DNA of 64,000 bases from Legionella nautarum. Its GTDB lineage: Bacteria; Pseudomonadota; Gammaproteobacteria; Legionellales; Legionellaceae. The stretch lies in the NCBI RefSeq assembly GCF_001467895.1, contig NZ_LNYO01000017.1, positions 106,918 to 170,917 on the forward strand, read 5' to 3'. The notes under the pieces are model-generated. The model was not told the origin of the DNA. It ran no database searches and worked only from the letters and a program-made list of their open reading frames with translations. How positions within the stretch are numbered: the stretch's first letter is position 1; each line of letters opens with the position of its first letter. The translations under genes were made by a program, and so were the position numbers. This document shows, in pieces, positions 53,201-63,161 of this stretch.

Positions 53201-54004
53201 TTAAATGGAGTTGTTATGCGTCGAAATGACCGTATCGCTATACTTGGCTGGTACTTCCATCTCTTTTGGCTGATAAAAACGATGGTTACTCGTAAGGACA
53301 TAATCAGCCATCACAGGATATCGGCAATCAAACCTTCTTGCAATTCCCTCTTCATCAGCTTCTTTTTCCTCAGGTTTTCGGGAGGTTTGTTGTTCTTGAT
53401 AAACTATAACCTCTTTAAATTTCTCATCAATAATTCCAGCTTTTCTAATGGCTTCAAGTGCCATAGTAAGAGTAAAATTCTCCTCCCCAAAAATGATCAC
53501 ATAATTTTCAAACACACTAGAAGGCATTTTATCAATCCCTAATTGGTGAAGTGCGCAAACCCTGAATAGTTCTTCTTCATTTTCTTGTTTATAACTGAGA
53601 AAAGCACAATCCTCAGAGCCATGTCGTTGTATTATTACTGATTCGATAAGAGATTCTTCAGAATCTGGGCATTCGTAGATGCGTCTGTTAGCAAATTTTT
53701 GCATCTGTTTTTGAAATAAATTTTTTTCATTCAATAAAATAGATTCTCTAAAAGCGTCGTCAATCAATCCATGCTGCTCAAGAGATGCCAATGTCGTGAT
53801 AAGATTGCCAAAACAATCTTTATTGTTTCTCACCACATAGAGTTCGCTATGCGCTTGGAGAGGTTCAAATGCTAGCTCATCAAGCTGCAACTTCTCTGCA
53901 GGTTGACGTAATTTGATATGAGGACAAAAATATCCTGAATCGTCAGAGACTATTATTTCTTCAATAATTGAATCAAGTTTCGTATTTTTGTAATGCCTAG
54001 ACAT
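53201..54004 (-). CDS. Unknown protein with an internal repeat
   Basis: A 267-residue soluble protein. ATG 54004 is chosen because AGAGGA lies about 7 bases before it; the frame is open further upstream but without a site. Two segments look alike, GNLITTLASLEQHGLIDDAFRESILL and FTLTMALEAIRKAGIIDEKFKEVIVY, suggesting an internal duplication of a helical unit. The C-terminal part is Glu/Lys-rich (PEEKEADEEG), then ends in a short polar tail. It lies 14 bp before the unknown 488-residue gene. Function unknown, secretion possible. Confidence 0.6.
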   Translation of the reverse strand: MSRHYKNTKLDSIIEEIIVSDDSGYFCPHIKLRQPAEKLQLDELAFEPLQAHSELYVVRNNKDCFGNLITTLASLEQHGLIDDAFRESILLNEKNLFQKQMQKFANRRIYECPDSEESLIESVIIQRHGSEDCAFLSYKQENEEELFRVCALHQLGIDKMPSSVFENYVIIFGEENFTLTMALEAIRKAGIIDEKFKEVIVYQEQQTSRKPEEKEADEEGIARRFDCRYPVMADYVLTSNHRFYQPKEMEVPAKYSDTVISTHNNSI

Positions 54005-54203
54005 ATTATATCCTCTTTGCGCTATTGATAAATTTTGCAAAGCATATTCTTTTTTTAACATTTTTGTCAAATGATTGCGCAGTATCAAACTAAATCGGCT
54101 TCATGATTAGTTTAGGTGAATCTACCAGACAATATGTTCTTGGAGTACATTTGCGAGGAAACAGATCAATAGACCTGATTCCGCTGCTGCATCAAAGCTA
54201 GAT

Positions 54204-54473
54204 TTAGATAAACGCTTTATTACGATGCAAACGATGTACGCGGTGAATTAATCGGCGATTCACTTCACGATGCTTTACAAATTTCTTGTTGGCATTTAGT
54301 TTCAGTGGTCTTTGCTTGGTTGCAGTTTCACTCTCGTTTGCAGAGGTTTCTTCATTACCAGTTATAGTTTGAGGATTGGTTGCTGATACGGTATCCGGAG
54401 TTATTTTTGATACACAACCCGTGAAACTATAGCTCAAAAATAAAACAATAAGGCAGCTCTTATATTTTTTCAT
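54204..54473 (-). CDS. Small predicted lipoprotein
   Basis: An 89-residue protein with a signal sequence and a lipobox FTGC (Cys at about residue 20). The rest is a short disordered Thr/Asn/Glu stretch and a basic tail (HREVNRRLIHRVHRLHRNK). It follows the LbtU-like porin by 17 bp and is probably cotranscribed, perhaps as an accessory lipoprotein. No family recognised. Confidence 0.65.
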   Translation of the reverse strand: MKKYKSCLIVLFLSYSFTGCVSKITPDTVSATNPQTITGNEETSANESETATKQRPLKLNANKKFVKHREVNRRLIHRVHRLHRNKAFI

Positions 54474-54490
54474 AGCATTCCTTTGATTGA

Positions 54491-56224
54491 CTAAAAATAG
54501 GCATTAACGGCTAATAAAACAGTATAACTCTTTCGTCCCAAGTTCAATCGATCCAGCGGACGATAAACGGGTAAGCGTTGCCCTGTCGCTCTACTAAACA
54601 CATTGTAATTGACATCGTGCTGCAATCCTAAACTTTGGGTTGTATTACGCCACAGAGAGGTTGTAAAGGTAATCGAGTATTCACGCGTAGGTAAGAGTAA
54701 GGCAAGCGCTTGTTTGGTAAAACCGTAATCGAATGCAAGGCTGCTAGGCTTGTCTAAAAATCTAAATGCATAAGCAGCTTCGAAATCAAAGGCTTTGGGT
54801 TTTGCTCCTCTGTTATCAAAAGTCATATCAATGGGTGAAAAGCGGCGAGTTGCTGTTAAATATTCAGCAAGGATGCTAAAGCGCCCCATCGTCAAATTAC
54901 CATAAATATCAAATCCAGGTACTCGATGAACAAGTACATTTCCTTGGAAACAAGGAAATGCAAAACCGCCGAACAAAGTACAGGCTCGTGACAGTTGTCC
55001 ATTCAATTGAATACCACCTGCGTCAGCAATATTGGAAATATACCCAAGACCAAATTGCGCAGTCCAGTCGCTTTTTTTAATCAAATAATCAAGGCTAAGT
55101 CCCCATTCATTAACCGCAGAGGAGTGAAATGAGGTAACCGTATCGCCACGATAGCCATAGACTGTCGCATCAAGTTCTGTATTATCGGTACTATGACTAT
55201 ATCCCAATAAAAACGGACGCTCGGTGGTAGTAAACAGCGATGCAGTTAAAGGACTATTAATTGTAAAACTATTATATTGACCAAAAGGTAGATACATTTG
55301 TCCCATGGAGGCATAGAAGTCGAATTTATCAAGATTGCCAACCGTCACAAATCCCTGATCAAGAAAGATACGTGAATTATTTACTCGCGGTCCGAACTGA
55401 GCAGGCGCCAATCCCTCTAAAGGACGGTTGTCATAGTCAAAGCTAAAGAAGCCAGTCACCCATTTACCAATACTTGCAAGCCCTGTAATGTTTGCGACGG
55501 TTAAATCAATGTCGCTATTTGAGCGGCCAACGAAGGGGGTGAACCAAGCTATTTGCCCAGACAAAGTGCCGCTTAAAATAAGATAGTAGTTAGACATTCC
55601 ATTTTTGGAAAATGCAGCCGCAATTTCTTGCCGGTATTGTAAGGCTAAAAGATCCGTGTTCTGCTGTGATAAATTGGTTATTAAATCAGAACCATCATAA
55701 GCTGATTCCTGGCCTAAATAGGGGTTAATAATTGGAAAATATCCTCCCAAGCGGCGTACGTAATCTCTTTTCTCCATCTTAGCAGCCTGCGGGGCAGCTT
55801 TATTTTTAGGACTATGTTGATGATTCGCAGTTTTAGCTTTCGTTTTAGTTGGAAAGTTAGTTTTAGCTGCCGTAGAAACTGGCCTAGAAGGCTTCGCTGC
55901 CACTGCTGCTTTTGGTTGAGCCTGAATCTTTTGCATTATCGGTTGCGGCTGTGGTTTAGCTGGAATTTGTTGTTCTGCTTTTTTCGATGTTATTTCAGGC
56001 GGATGCTCCCGAGTATGCTCGGCTAATTCTTTTTTTAATTGGGCGACTTCTTTTCTTAAAGCACGTGTTTCATCAAGAAGTTCTTTTATTTCCTTTGCAC
56101 TTAAGGTATCGCTAAAGCCATTGTTGATAAGACAGAGAAAAAAAATTGTTACCCCAAACAGCCGTTGCAAAATTTGTTGCAGGATATCCCTCGTTCTTTT
56201 AACCATTTTGCAATAACTATTCAT
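54491..56224 (-). CDS. lbtU: LbtU-family siderophore porin
   Basis: A 577-residue outer-membrane protein. A long signal/leader region is followed by a coiled coil (about 40-70, DETRALRKEVAQLKKELAEHTRE), a Lys/Pro/Gln-rich linker (about 75-150), and a beta-barrel with alternating hydrophobic strands that ends in the C-terminal aromatic AVNAYF. This layout is that of Legionella LbtU, the TonB-independent receptor for legiobactin, and its paralogues. The ligand cannot be assigned. The likely start is downstream of the first ATG if the leader is a normal signal peptide. Confidence 0.75.
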   Translation of the reverse strand: MNSYCKMVKRTRDILQQILQRLFGVTIFFLCLINNGFSDTLSAKEIKELLDETRALRKEVAQLKKELAEHTREHPPEITSKKAEQQIPAKPQPQPIMQKIQAQPKAAVAAKPSRPVSTAAKTNFPTKTKAKTANHQHSPKNKAAPQAAKMEKRDYVRRLGGYFPIINPYLGQESAYDGSDLITNLSQQNTDLLALQYRQEIAAAFSKNGMSNYYLILSGTLSGQIAWFTPFVGRSNSDIDLTVANITGLASIGKWVTGFFSFDYDNRPLEGLAPAQFGPRVNNSRIFLDQGFVTVGNLDKFDFYASMGQMYLPFGQYNSFTINSPLTASLFTTTERPFLLGYSHSTDNTELDATVYGYRGDTVTSFHSSAVNEWGLSLDYLIKKSDWTAQFGLGYISNIADAGGIQLNGQLSRACTLFGGFAFPCFQGNVLVHRVPGFDIYGNLTMGRFSILAEYLTATRRFSPIDMTFDNRGAKPKAFDFEAAYAFRFLDKPSSLAFDYGFTKQALALLLPTREYSITFTTSLWRNTTQSLGLQHDVNYNVFSRATGQRLPVYRPLDRLNLGRKSYTVLLAVNAYF

Positions 56225-56284
56225 TTGAAAAAATCAAGAGGCTGAGTCAAATACCTCAGCCTCATCCTGGTCTACCACTCGGAA

Positions 56285-56998
56285 TTAGGTAAGTACTTCC
56301 TGAAGAAAATTTCTCATCGATTGTAGGGCGCGTCGTTCAGCTTTAGCGTTATAAATAATACCTGATGGGCTATCATGAGCATGAGGATTCGTAAAACCGT
56401 GCTGTGTATGCCCATAGACATGAACTTGCCAATCGACTTTAGCCATCGTCATTTCCAGGCAAAATTCGTTCACTTGCTCAGGCTGAACCATAGGATCATC
56501 ATAGCCATGTAAGGCTAAAACTTTGGCATGAATCGTATCATTAGCCAACTCTTTAGGTTTATTCAGTAAACCATGAAAACTGACCACGCCTTTTAATTCT
56601 GCTCCACTTCGAGCCAAATCAAGCGCGCATAAACCGCCAAAACAAAATCCGATGGCCGCTATTCGGTTTATATCCACCTCAGACATAGCGATTAGAGCAT
56701 CAAAAGCGGCGCGAATACGGTCTCGAAGCATCCGACGATCATGGATCAATGGCTCCATCAGCGCGTTTTTTTCATGAGTCGATGCCCCCAAACGCCCATT
56801 ACCATACATATCCACTGCAAAACCAAGATAACCCATTTCGGCTAGCATTTGCGCCTTTTCACAGGCGAAATCATTACGGCCTGACCAATCATGGACGACT
56901 AAAACGGCTGGTCTTGGTTTATCGGTGCTATCATCGTAAGCTAAAAAACCATGTAATTCCTGTTCACCATGATGATATAAGTAATTCGATGTGTGCAT
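56285..56998 (-). CDS. Dienelactone hydrolase family protein
   Basis: A 237-residue alpha/beta hydrolase. The nucleophile elbow is GFCFGGL (Cys in place of Ser, as in dienelactone hydrolase), with Asp in HGYDDPMV and His in GHTQHGFTNP as the other triad members. The start is ATG 56998, with AAGGA 7 bases upstream; a longer reading frame starting at 57091 has no such site. The substrate is unknown; the muconate pathway genes are absent. Confidence 0.88.
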   Translation of the reverse strand: MHTSNYLYHHGEQELHGFLAYDDSTDKPRPAVLVVHDWSGRNDFACEKAQMLAEMGYLGFAVDMYGNGRLGASTHEKNALMEPLIHDRRMLRDRIRAAFDALIAMSEVDINRIAAIGFCFGGLCALDLARSGAELKGVVSFHGLLNKPKELANDTIHAKVLALHGYDDPMVQPEQVNEFCLEMTMAKVDWQVHVYGHTQHGFTNPHAHDSPSGIIYNAKAERRALQSMRNFLQEVLT

Positions 56999-57196
56999 GA
57001 AAAGTCCTTGTTCAGCAATAATCTGAGGAATTAAATTTTCGGTAAGACAAATTCTGCCAGACACGTTTGAAAAATGCGAGTCATAGCTCATTTAATTGCA
57101 TTATTTTTTTTTATATAACTCTAGAGCATTCGCGCGCGGTAAGCGTAAGTGCACAAAATTAGCTAAACTGAAAATTATTATCCTTCATTCTTAGCT

Positions 57197-57760
57197 ATGA
57201 AAACGATCCGCGCCTTTTTCGCTGTTTCCCTCCCAGAATCACTGCAAAGCCCTCTAAAAAAAACACAGGCATTACTGCGCTCCAAGCAACGACCAATGCG
57301 AGCAATATATTGGACAAACTTACAAAATTTGCATGTCACTTTACAATTTTTGCGTGAACTTCAATCTGATCGTCTAAGTCAACTGATTGAAAAGGTTGAA
57401 AGCGCATTGAAAAATACCCCTGGATTCCAATTAGAATTAGGAAATCCTCAATTATTTCCCTCCTTGAAACATCCACGAGTTATTGCCCTTCAAGCAGGAC
57501 CACATGAGGACTTGGCAAACATTGCTAAGAAAATAGGCTTAGCCATTTCTGCTATCCACTACCCACTTGCTCGAGATGAATTTCGCGGTCATTTAACACT
57601 AGGACGGATTCATAGAAACACTCAGTTTAATGATCTTGAGCCTATAGAATTACCCCCAATCCCCCGCGTTAAAATCTCTGAGATTTGTTTATTTGAAAGC
57701 AAAACGGGTTATAAAAAACAAATCTACATCCCTTTGGCATATTTTAAGCTTGTTTCTTAA
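57197..57760 (+). CDS. thpR: RNA 2',3'-cyclic phosphodiesterase
   Basis: A 187-residue 2H phosphoesterase. The two H-x-T-x motifs are HVTLQF and HLTLGR. It opens 2',3'-cyclic phosphates of RNA ends; the old name LigT refers to a ligase activity seen in vitro. It is divergent from the dienelactone hydrolase gene. Confidence 0.92.
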   Translation: MKTIRAFFAVSLPESLQSPLKKTQALLRSKQRPMRAIYWTNLQNLHVTLQFLRELQSDRLSQLIEKVESALKNTPGFQLELGNPQLFPSLKHPRVIALQAGPHEDLANIAKKIGLAISAIHYPLARDEFRGHLTLGRIHRNTQFNDLEPIELPPIPRVKISEICLFESKTGYKKQIYIPLAYFKLVS

Positions 57761-57833
57761 TATTTTGGGTAAATCGAACGAGCATTATTTTTTGAACTAT
57801 GATCAAATTATAAATTCCAGGAAGGATCTAATT

Positions 57834-58694
57834 ATGCATGCTAATACATTGACTGAATTTTGGGATTTAATTCATGCACAGTTGTGTTATCAAGTATTTA
57901 TTACGCCTATTCATTTTCCCATCGAAAAAGAATATCGAGAATTTGCCCGTCGCGCCTGTGAGTTTTTTGTCGAAAATCGCAGCTCTTCTATTCATCTTAG
58001 CAGCCCTCGACATCATGTTATTCATTGTTTTGAGCAAGCTAACAATCCTCAAGCTAAGAAGGTACTCATTGCTCACGGATGGATCTCAAGAGCCGCTTAT
58101 ATGGCTCGCCTCATTCGTGCGCTTCATCAACAAGGTTACCATGTTTATGCGATTGATTTTCCCGCCCATGGAGAAGCAAAGGGCCTACAACTTACCTGGA
58201 TGGATGCAGTCCTGATCTTACAACAAACTATCAATAATTTAGGACCCTTTCATGGAGTGATCGGTCATTCATTCGGCGGCTCGATGATTTTAAATACTTT
58301 AAATTTAGCTAACCAATTTGCTGAGTGGAAAATCAATGAAGGACCTGAACGAGTGGTGCTAATGTCATCACCAACCCGTATGCGCACGCCCGTGAGTAAA
58401 TTGGCAAGACGACTTAAACTTAGCGGCAAAGGTTTTATTTTTCTTCGCGAACTTTTTCGTCAACATGCTATCACTGATATAAAACACCTTGATTTTCGCC
58501 ATTTTATTAATCGCTCACAAACACCTGTACTCTGTATTCACGGCGAGGATGATGATTCGATCATGCCCTACGAATCCACTATTTTCTGTGAACAATATCC
58601 CCATGCTTCTCTTGCTTTATTGCCTGGCGCTGATCATGTTTCTGTGCTGCTCGATGAACGAGTAGAAGCCAAAGTTTGTGAGTTTTTAAATTAA
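57834..58694 (+). CDS. Alpha/beta hydrolase
   Basis: A 286-residue protein with the hydrolase fold. Motifs: oxyanion strand LIAHGWIS, nucleophile GHSFGGS, Asp in HGEDDDSIMP and His in GADHVS. AGGAAGGAT precedes ATG 57834; an in-frame upstream extension overlaps thpR and is unlikely. The substrate is unknown, maybe an ester or lipid. It converges on the exporter permease gene (4-bp overlap at the stops). Confidence 0.87.
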   Translation: MHANTLTEFWDLIHAQLCYQVFITPIHFPIEKEYREFARRACEFFVENRSSSIHLSSPRHHVIHCFEQANNPQAKKVLIAHGWISRAAYMARLIRALHQQGYHVYAIDFPAHGEAKGLQLTWMDAVLILQQTINNLGPFHGVIGHSFGGSMILNTLNLANQFAEWKINEGPERVVLMSSPTRMRTPVSKLARRLKLSGKGFIFLRELFRQHAITDIKHLDFRHFINRSQTPVLCIHGEDDDSIMPYESTIFCEQYPHASLALLPGADHVSVLLDERVEAKVCEFLN

Positions 58695-59824
58695 TCCAGT
58701 GTTTGACGATATCGTTTAACACCAATAAACATCGTTACAAAAGTAAAAACAAGAATAGGAATTAACTCAGGCCAAACCTCTAAAAACCCATTTCCTTTTA
58801 ATAAAATACCGCGTGCGATAACCAAAAAATGCGTTAGCGGAAGAATATTACCAATCCATTGAGCCCATTCAGGCATTCCCCGAAAAGGAAACATAAAACC
58901 AGACAATAACATGGACGGTAAAAAGAAAAATAGTGCCGCCTGGACTGCTTGTAATTGACTCGTCGCAATTGTGGAAAAAGTTAAGCCCATAGCTAAATTT
59001 GCCGCAATAAACGGTAAGCAAAGCAATAACAAAAGGCTAACACTACCTTGAATAGGAATTTCGAATAAAAACTTGGAAATCATTAGAATGAGTAATACTT
59101 GAATATAGCCAACAATAATATAGGGTAAAATTTTAGCAACCATAACCTCTATTGGCCTAAGCGGAGTGGCCAGTAAATTCTCCATGGTTCCTCGCTCATA
59201 TTCTTTTGTAATAGCCAGTGTCGTAATCACCACCATCGTCATAGTTAAAACAACCCCAAGTAATCCGGGCACGATATTATAGGCGGTAATTGCCAGTGGA
59301 TTGTAAACCGTATGTACAATCGGTTGATAAGCATCTGAATTACTGGCTAAATTTTTTAAAGGCCCAACTAACTCTTCTTTTAAACTTAAAGAAGCCAGAT
59401 CGTTAAACACAGAAATAGCACGACTGGTCGCAGCCGGATCAGTGGCATCCGCCTCCAATAGCAAGTTCGGCTTTAATCCTTTAACCAGATCATGAGAAAA
59501 ATTAGGAGGAAAATTCAAAACAAATTGCACTTTTCCTCTTTGTAATAAATCATGGGCTTCTTTTTCACTGGATGCAGGGCTAACGAATTCAAAATAAGTT
59601 GAATTTTCCATGCTTACCAGAATCCTACGGCCAAAAACGCTGTGATCTGGATTGACAATCGCTGTAGGTAAATGGCGAGGATTTGTGTTAATTGCATAAC
59701 CAAACAACATCAGTTGCATTAAAGGGATACCAATAATCATGGCGAAGGTTCCCTTATCGCGACGCATTTGCACAAATTCTTTAGCCATAATGGCGAACAT
59801 CCGAGTGGTTGACCAGAATTTCAA
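58691..59824 (-). CDS. ABC-2 type exporter permease
   Basis: A 377-residue integral membrane protein: an N-terminal helix (about 15-35), a large periplasmic domain (about 40-170), then five or more helices in the second half with YERGTMENLLATPLRPIEVM between. It resembles YhhJ/YbhR. The likely start is TTG 59824, overlapping the ATPase stop in TTGA, with GGGAGAG 5 bases before it. ATGs at 59800 and 59788 are alternatives, and a longer ATG start at 59962 would lie inside the ATPase gene. Third gene of a HlyD-ATPase-permease operon. Confidence 0.88.
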   Translation of the reverse strand: MKFWSTTRMFAIMAKEFVQMRRDKGTFAMIIGIPLMQLMLFGYAINTNPRHLPTAIVNPDHSVFGRRILVSMENSTYFEFVSPASSEKEAHDLLQRGKVQFVLNFPPNFSHDLVKGLKPNLLLEADATDPAATSRAISVFNDLASLSLKEELVGPLKNLASNSDAYQPIVHTVYNPLAITAYNIVPGLLGVVLTMTMVVITTLAITKEYERGTMENLLATPLRPIEVMVAKILPYIIVGYIQVLLILMISKFLFEIPIQGSVSLLLLLCLPFIAANLAMGLTFSTIATSQLQAVQAALFFFLPSMLLSGFMFPFRGMPEWAQWIGNILPLTHFLVIARGILLKGNGFLEVWPELIPILVFTFVTMFIGVKRYRQTLD

Positions 59825-60744
59825 TCGAACTCTCCCTGCGATTGATTGACTAAACTTATAAATGCATCCTCTAAAGTAGTATCTATTGCTTGCCAAGTTA
59901 CTGCGTGGTGTTTGGCTAAATCGTTTAAATTGGGCTCTATAATTGCTGGATCGAAACCACAAATATGAATTTTATTACCAAAAAGAGCCGCTTGCGTTAC
60001 CCCTTTAACCGTTTTGGCTTGTTGCAACAAAGTAGTCGTCACCTCACCCATAATTTCCCAGGTTTTAAGCTTAGTTTTGTCAATGACGTCTTTGATAGTA
60101 CCGGTAACTAATAAATCACCGCTAGCAAAATAAGCCAAACGAGTACAACGCTCTGCCTCATCCATGTAATGAGTCGAAACTAAAATGGTGACGCCTTGCT
60201 CACTTAAGGTATGAATCTTGTCCCAAAACTCACGTCGAGCAAGAGGGTCGACCCCAGCAGTAGGTTCATCAAGCAATAATAATTCTGGCTCATGTAATAA
60301 GCAGGCTGCTAGCGCAAGTCGTTGTTTCCATCCACCAGATAATTTTTCTGTGAGTTGTTTTTTGCGTGTAGTCAAATTAAACTCTTCGAGAATTTTAGCC
60401 ACTCTGGCCTTACTATTGCTAATATTATAAATTCGTGCCATTAGGGTTAAATTTTCCTGCACGGTTAGCTCATTGTAAAAACTAAAGCGCTGTGTCATGT
60501 AGCCCACATGCGGTTTAATTTTTTTAGATTCACTAACAATGTCAAAACCTAAGCAAGTCCCTTGACCAGCGTCTGGGGTTAAAAGCCCGCATAACATACG
60601 AATCGTTGTTGTTTTGCCGCTGCCATTCGGGCCTAAAAATCCAAATACTTCGCCTTTTTTGATATGTAAATCAATATTATTGACCACTAACTTGTCATCA
60701 AACGACTTACATAAATTGACCACATCGATAGCATGTTCACTCAT
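59821..60744 (-). CDS. ABC exporter ATPase
   Basis: A 307-residue ATPase subunit. Walker A is GPNGSGKTTT, the signature LSGGWKQRLALA, and Walker B LLLLDEPTAGVDP followed by the switch His in STHYMDEAERC. The C-terminal 80 residues are a regulatory tail typical of drug or YhhJ/YbhF-type exporters. It overlaps the HlyD-type gene and permease by 4 bp each, so the three make one complex. Confidence 0.93.
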   Translation of the reverse strand: MSEHAIDVVNLCKSFDDKLVVNNIDLHIKKGEVFGFLGPNGSGKTTTIRMLCGLLTPDAGQGTCLGFDIVSESKKIKPHVGYMTQRFSFYNELTVQENLTLMARIYNISNSKARVAKILEEFNLTTRKKQLTEKLSGGWKQRLALAACLLHEPELLLLDEPTAGVDPLARREFWDKIHTLSEQGVTILVSTHYMDEAERCTRLAYFASGDLLVTGTIKDVIDKTKLKTWEIMGEVTTTLLQQAKTVKGVTQAALFGNKIHICGFDPAIIEPNLNDLAKHHAVTWQAIDTTLEDAFISLVNQSQGEFD

Positions 60745-61688
60745 GGTAAAGTCACCAACACAGGTTGACCGGGTTTAAACCGCTCCGGATGCTCAGTCAC
60801 GGCTTTGATGCGAAAAACTAGCTTATCATTATTCGAGCGACTATAGACAAGCGGAGGGATATATTGAGCTTCCGGGGATATATAGTTAATTGTCGCTTCA
60901 TTGGGATTCGTACAGCCATCGCAACTAAACTGAATTTTTTGACCTCTGTGAACCGCAGTTAATTTTTCAACGGGGATAAAAAACTCAATACGCACATTAC
61001 TAGGCGGCAGTAAAGATAAGACTGCTTGCTGACTTGGAACAAATTCACCCACACGAAAATAAGTATCGAAAATAAAACCATCGATCGGAGCAACGATGGT
61101 TTTTTGGGCCAATTGCCATTTGGCTTCACCCAATTTTTCTGTTACAGAAATAATTTGCGCCTCTTGCGCTTTAATTTGCTCATTACGACTACCAAGGCGT
61201 GCTAATTGTAAATTAGATTCATACTGCGCCTTTAAATTTTTCTGCTCATTGTATTTGGCAATTGCTGCATCCACGGAGTCTTTGTCAATTGCATGTTTTG
61301 CATAAAGTGTCGTCATTCGACTGACTCTAATTTCAGCAAGTTTTAGCTCAGCGTCAGTTTGTGCAATCTGAGCTTTAATTGCCTCAATTTCTGGATCACG
61401 CCTTGGTTTTTCAAGATCTAATAAAACTTTTTGCGCTTGTAATAAATCAGCTTCATTTTGCTTAATAATCAAGGCTTGTGGGTTATCATCAAGAACAAAT
61501 AATAATTGCCCTCGCCGCACTTGGTCGCCGCGACTTACCGCTAATTTTTTTAAGATACCCGAATTAGGAGAAGCTAAATAAATATTCTCTCCTTCAACAT
61601 AACCCTGATAAGTTTTCCCATTATCAGACTTGTTACAACTCACAATCATTGCTACAAGTAAGATAATCAATAGAAATTTAGTCGGCAT
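60741..61688 (-). CDS. HlyD-family membrane fusion lipoprotein
   Basis: A 315-residue adaptor protein linking an inner-membrane exporter with the outer membrane. The lipobox IVSC (Cys18) marks a lipoprotein. A lipoyl/barrel-sandwich domain (about 40-75 and 190-225, SGILKKLAVSRGDQVRRGQ and TIVAPIDGFIFDTYF) is split by a long coiled-coil hairpin (about 78-190), followed by a beta-barrel domain. It resembles E. coli YbhG, which works with YbhFSR. First gene of the exporter operon. Confidence 0.9.
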   Translation of the reverse strand: MPTKFLLIILLVAMIVSCNKSDNGKTYQGYVEGENIYLASPNSGILKKLAVSRGDQVRRGQLLFVLDDNPQALIIKQNEADLLQAQKVLLDLEKPRRDPEIEAIKAQIAQTDAELKLAEIRVSRMTTLYAKHAIDKDSVDAAIAKYNEQKNLKAQYESNLQLARLGSRNEQIKAQEAQIISVTEKLGEAKWQLAQKTIVAPIDGFIFDTYFRVGEFVPSQQAVLSLLPPSNVRIEFFIPVEKLTAVHRGQKIQFSCDGCTNPNEATINYISPEAQYIPPLVYSRSNNDKLVFRIKAVTEHPERFKPGQPVLVTLP

Positions 61689-61810
61689 TCGATTAATTTT
61701 TATTATTTTTATTTAGTATAGTTAATGGAAGATTAGTCCGCATACTATTCTCAGAATGAAAATATATTTGTTGCTATTATTAACTCAATCATTGGATTCT
61801 GGATAAAATT

Positions 61811-63160
61811 ATGAAATATGATCTGATTGTACTAGGTGGTGGAAGTGGCGGGATTGCCAGTGCAGTTCGTGCCGCCCAATACGGCGCTAAGGTTGCGGTT
61901 GTAGAGCAAAAACATTTAGGCGGCACCTGCGTAAACCTTGGTTGCGTACCGAAAAAAATTATGTTTAACGCATCGATGGTTGCAGAAACTTTAAGAAAGT
62001 CACGTGATTATGGCTTTAGTCCTGTGCAAATCAAATTGGATTGGCACGCATTAGTGAGCAAACGCAACGCTTATATCGAAAAACTACGCGAAAACTATGC
62101 CAAACGCTTTACTCAATACGATATGACTTATTTGCATGGGAAGGGAGTGTTTGTAAACCGTAACACGATCGATGTTGGTGGAGTACAATATCAAGCTGAG
62201 AATATTATTATTGCCACTGGTGGAGAACCTATTATTCCGAATGATATGGAAGGGGTGCAATATGCTATTGATTCCGATGGTTTTTTCTCTTTAGCGGAGA
62301 GACCTAACAAAGTTGCGATTATTGGTAGTGGGTACATTGGTGTCGAACTATCAGGTGTATTGCAGGGCTTAGGAGCAGAAACTCATTTGTTAATTAAGGG
62401 CCAACGTCCCTTACGTCGCTTTGACGCTATCCTGGGTAAAACCTTGCTAGAAATCATGGAACAACAAAAAATTCATCTCCATCTTGATCATCATGCCCAT
62501 GCAATTACCCTGCAAGAAGATGGGCGTAAAACGATCCATTGCCGCAGCGGCTCGATTATTGAGGATTTAGATACCGTTATTGTTGCTGTTGGTCGTTCTC
62601 CTCGTACTTTCGGCTTAAATCTTGAGTCACTGAAAATGAAAAAAGATGAGCGCGGACTTATCACAGTTGATCGTTATCAGAATACCTCTATTCCTGGAAT
62701 TTACGCTATTGGTGACGTCACCGATGCTCCGGCCTTAACTCCGGTTGCGATAGCAGCGGGTCGAAAACTTGCCGATCGACTTTTTGGTAAGCAAAAAGAA
62801 GCTTACCTAAATTATGACAATATTTGTTCTGCTATTTTTACTCATCCACCTATTGGAAGTGTCGGTTTGAGTGAAGAAGACGCCGTAGCAAAATATGGGC
62901 AAGAAAAAATTAAAATTTATCAAACACGCTTTAACCCCATGTACGATGCCTTAAGTGAAGATAAAACACCTACAGTTATGAAATTAGTAACTCTTGGTGA
63001 AAAAGAAAAGATCATTGGCATACATATTATTGGCTACGGAGCCGATGAAATGCTGCAAGGATTTGGTGTTGCTGTTAAAATGGGGGCTTGTAAGAAGGAT
63101 TTTGACAACACAGTTGCCATCCATCCAACCAGCGCAGAAGAATTAGTAACTATGGTGTAG
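61811..63160 (+). CDS. gor: Glutathione-disulfide reductase
   Basis: A 449-residue FAD/NADPH enzyme regenerating glutathione. Seen: [24 protein letters not shown], the redox disulfide [24 protein letters not shown] (NADPH), [17 protein letters not shown] (FAD) and the C-terminal [10 protein letters not shown] with catalytic His/Glu. Length equals E. coli Gor (450). The next gene starts 1 bp after its stop. Confidence 0.95.
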   Translation: MKYDLIVLGGGSGGIASAVRAAQYGAKVAVVEQKHLGGTCVNLGCVPKKIMFNASMVAETLRKSRDYGFSPVQIKLDWHALVSKRNAYIEKLRENYAKRFTQYDMTYLHGKGVFVNRNTIDVGGVQYQAENIIIATGGEPIIPNDMEGVQYAIDSDGFFSLAERPNKVAIIGSGYIGVELSGVLQGLGAETHLLIKGQRPLRRFDAILGKTLLEIMEQQKIHLHLDHHAHAITLQEDGRKTIHCRSGSIIEDLDTVIVAVGRSPRTFGLNLESLKMKKDERGLITVDRYQNTSIPGIYAIGDVTDAPALTPVAIAAGRKLADRLFGKQKEAYLNYDNICSAIFTHPPIGSVGLSEEDAVAKYGQEKIKIYQTRFNPMYDALSEDKTPTVMKLVTLGEKEKIIGIHIIGYGADEMLQGFGVAVKMGACKKDFDNTVAIHPTSAEELVTMV

Positions 63161-63161
63161 A

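Noticed and set aside
53138..53542. 134-codon plus-strand frame between two minus-strand unknown genes
   Set aside because: It overlaps the starts and ends of both, lacks a site for initiation and shows no domain.
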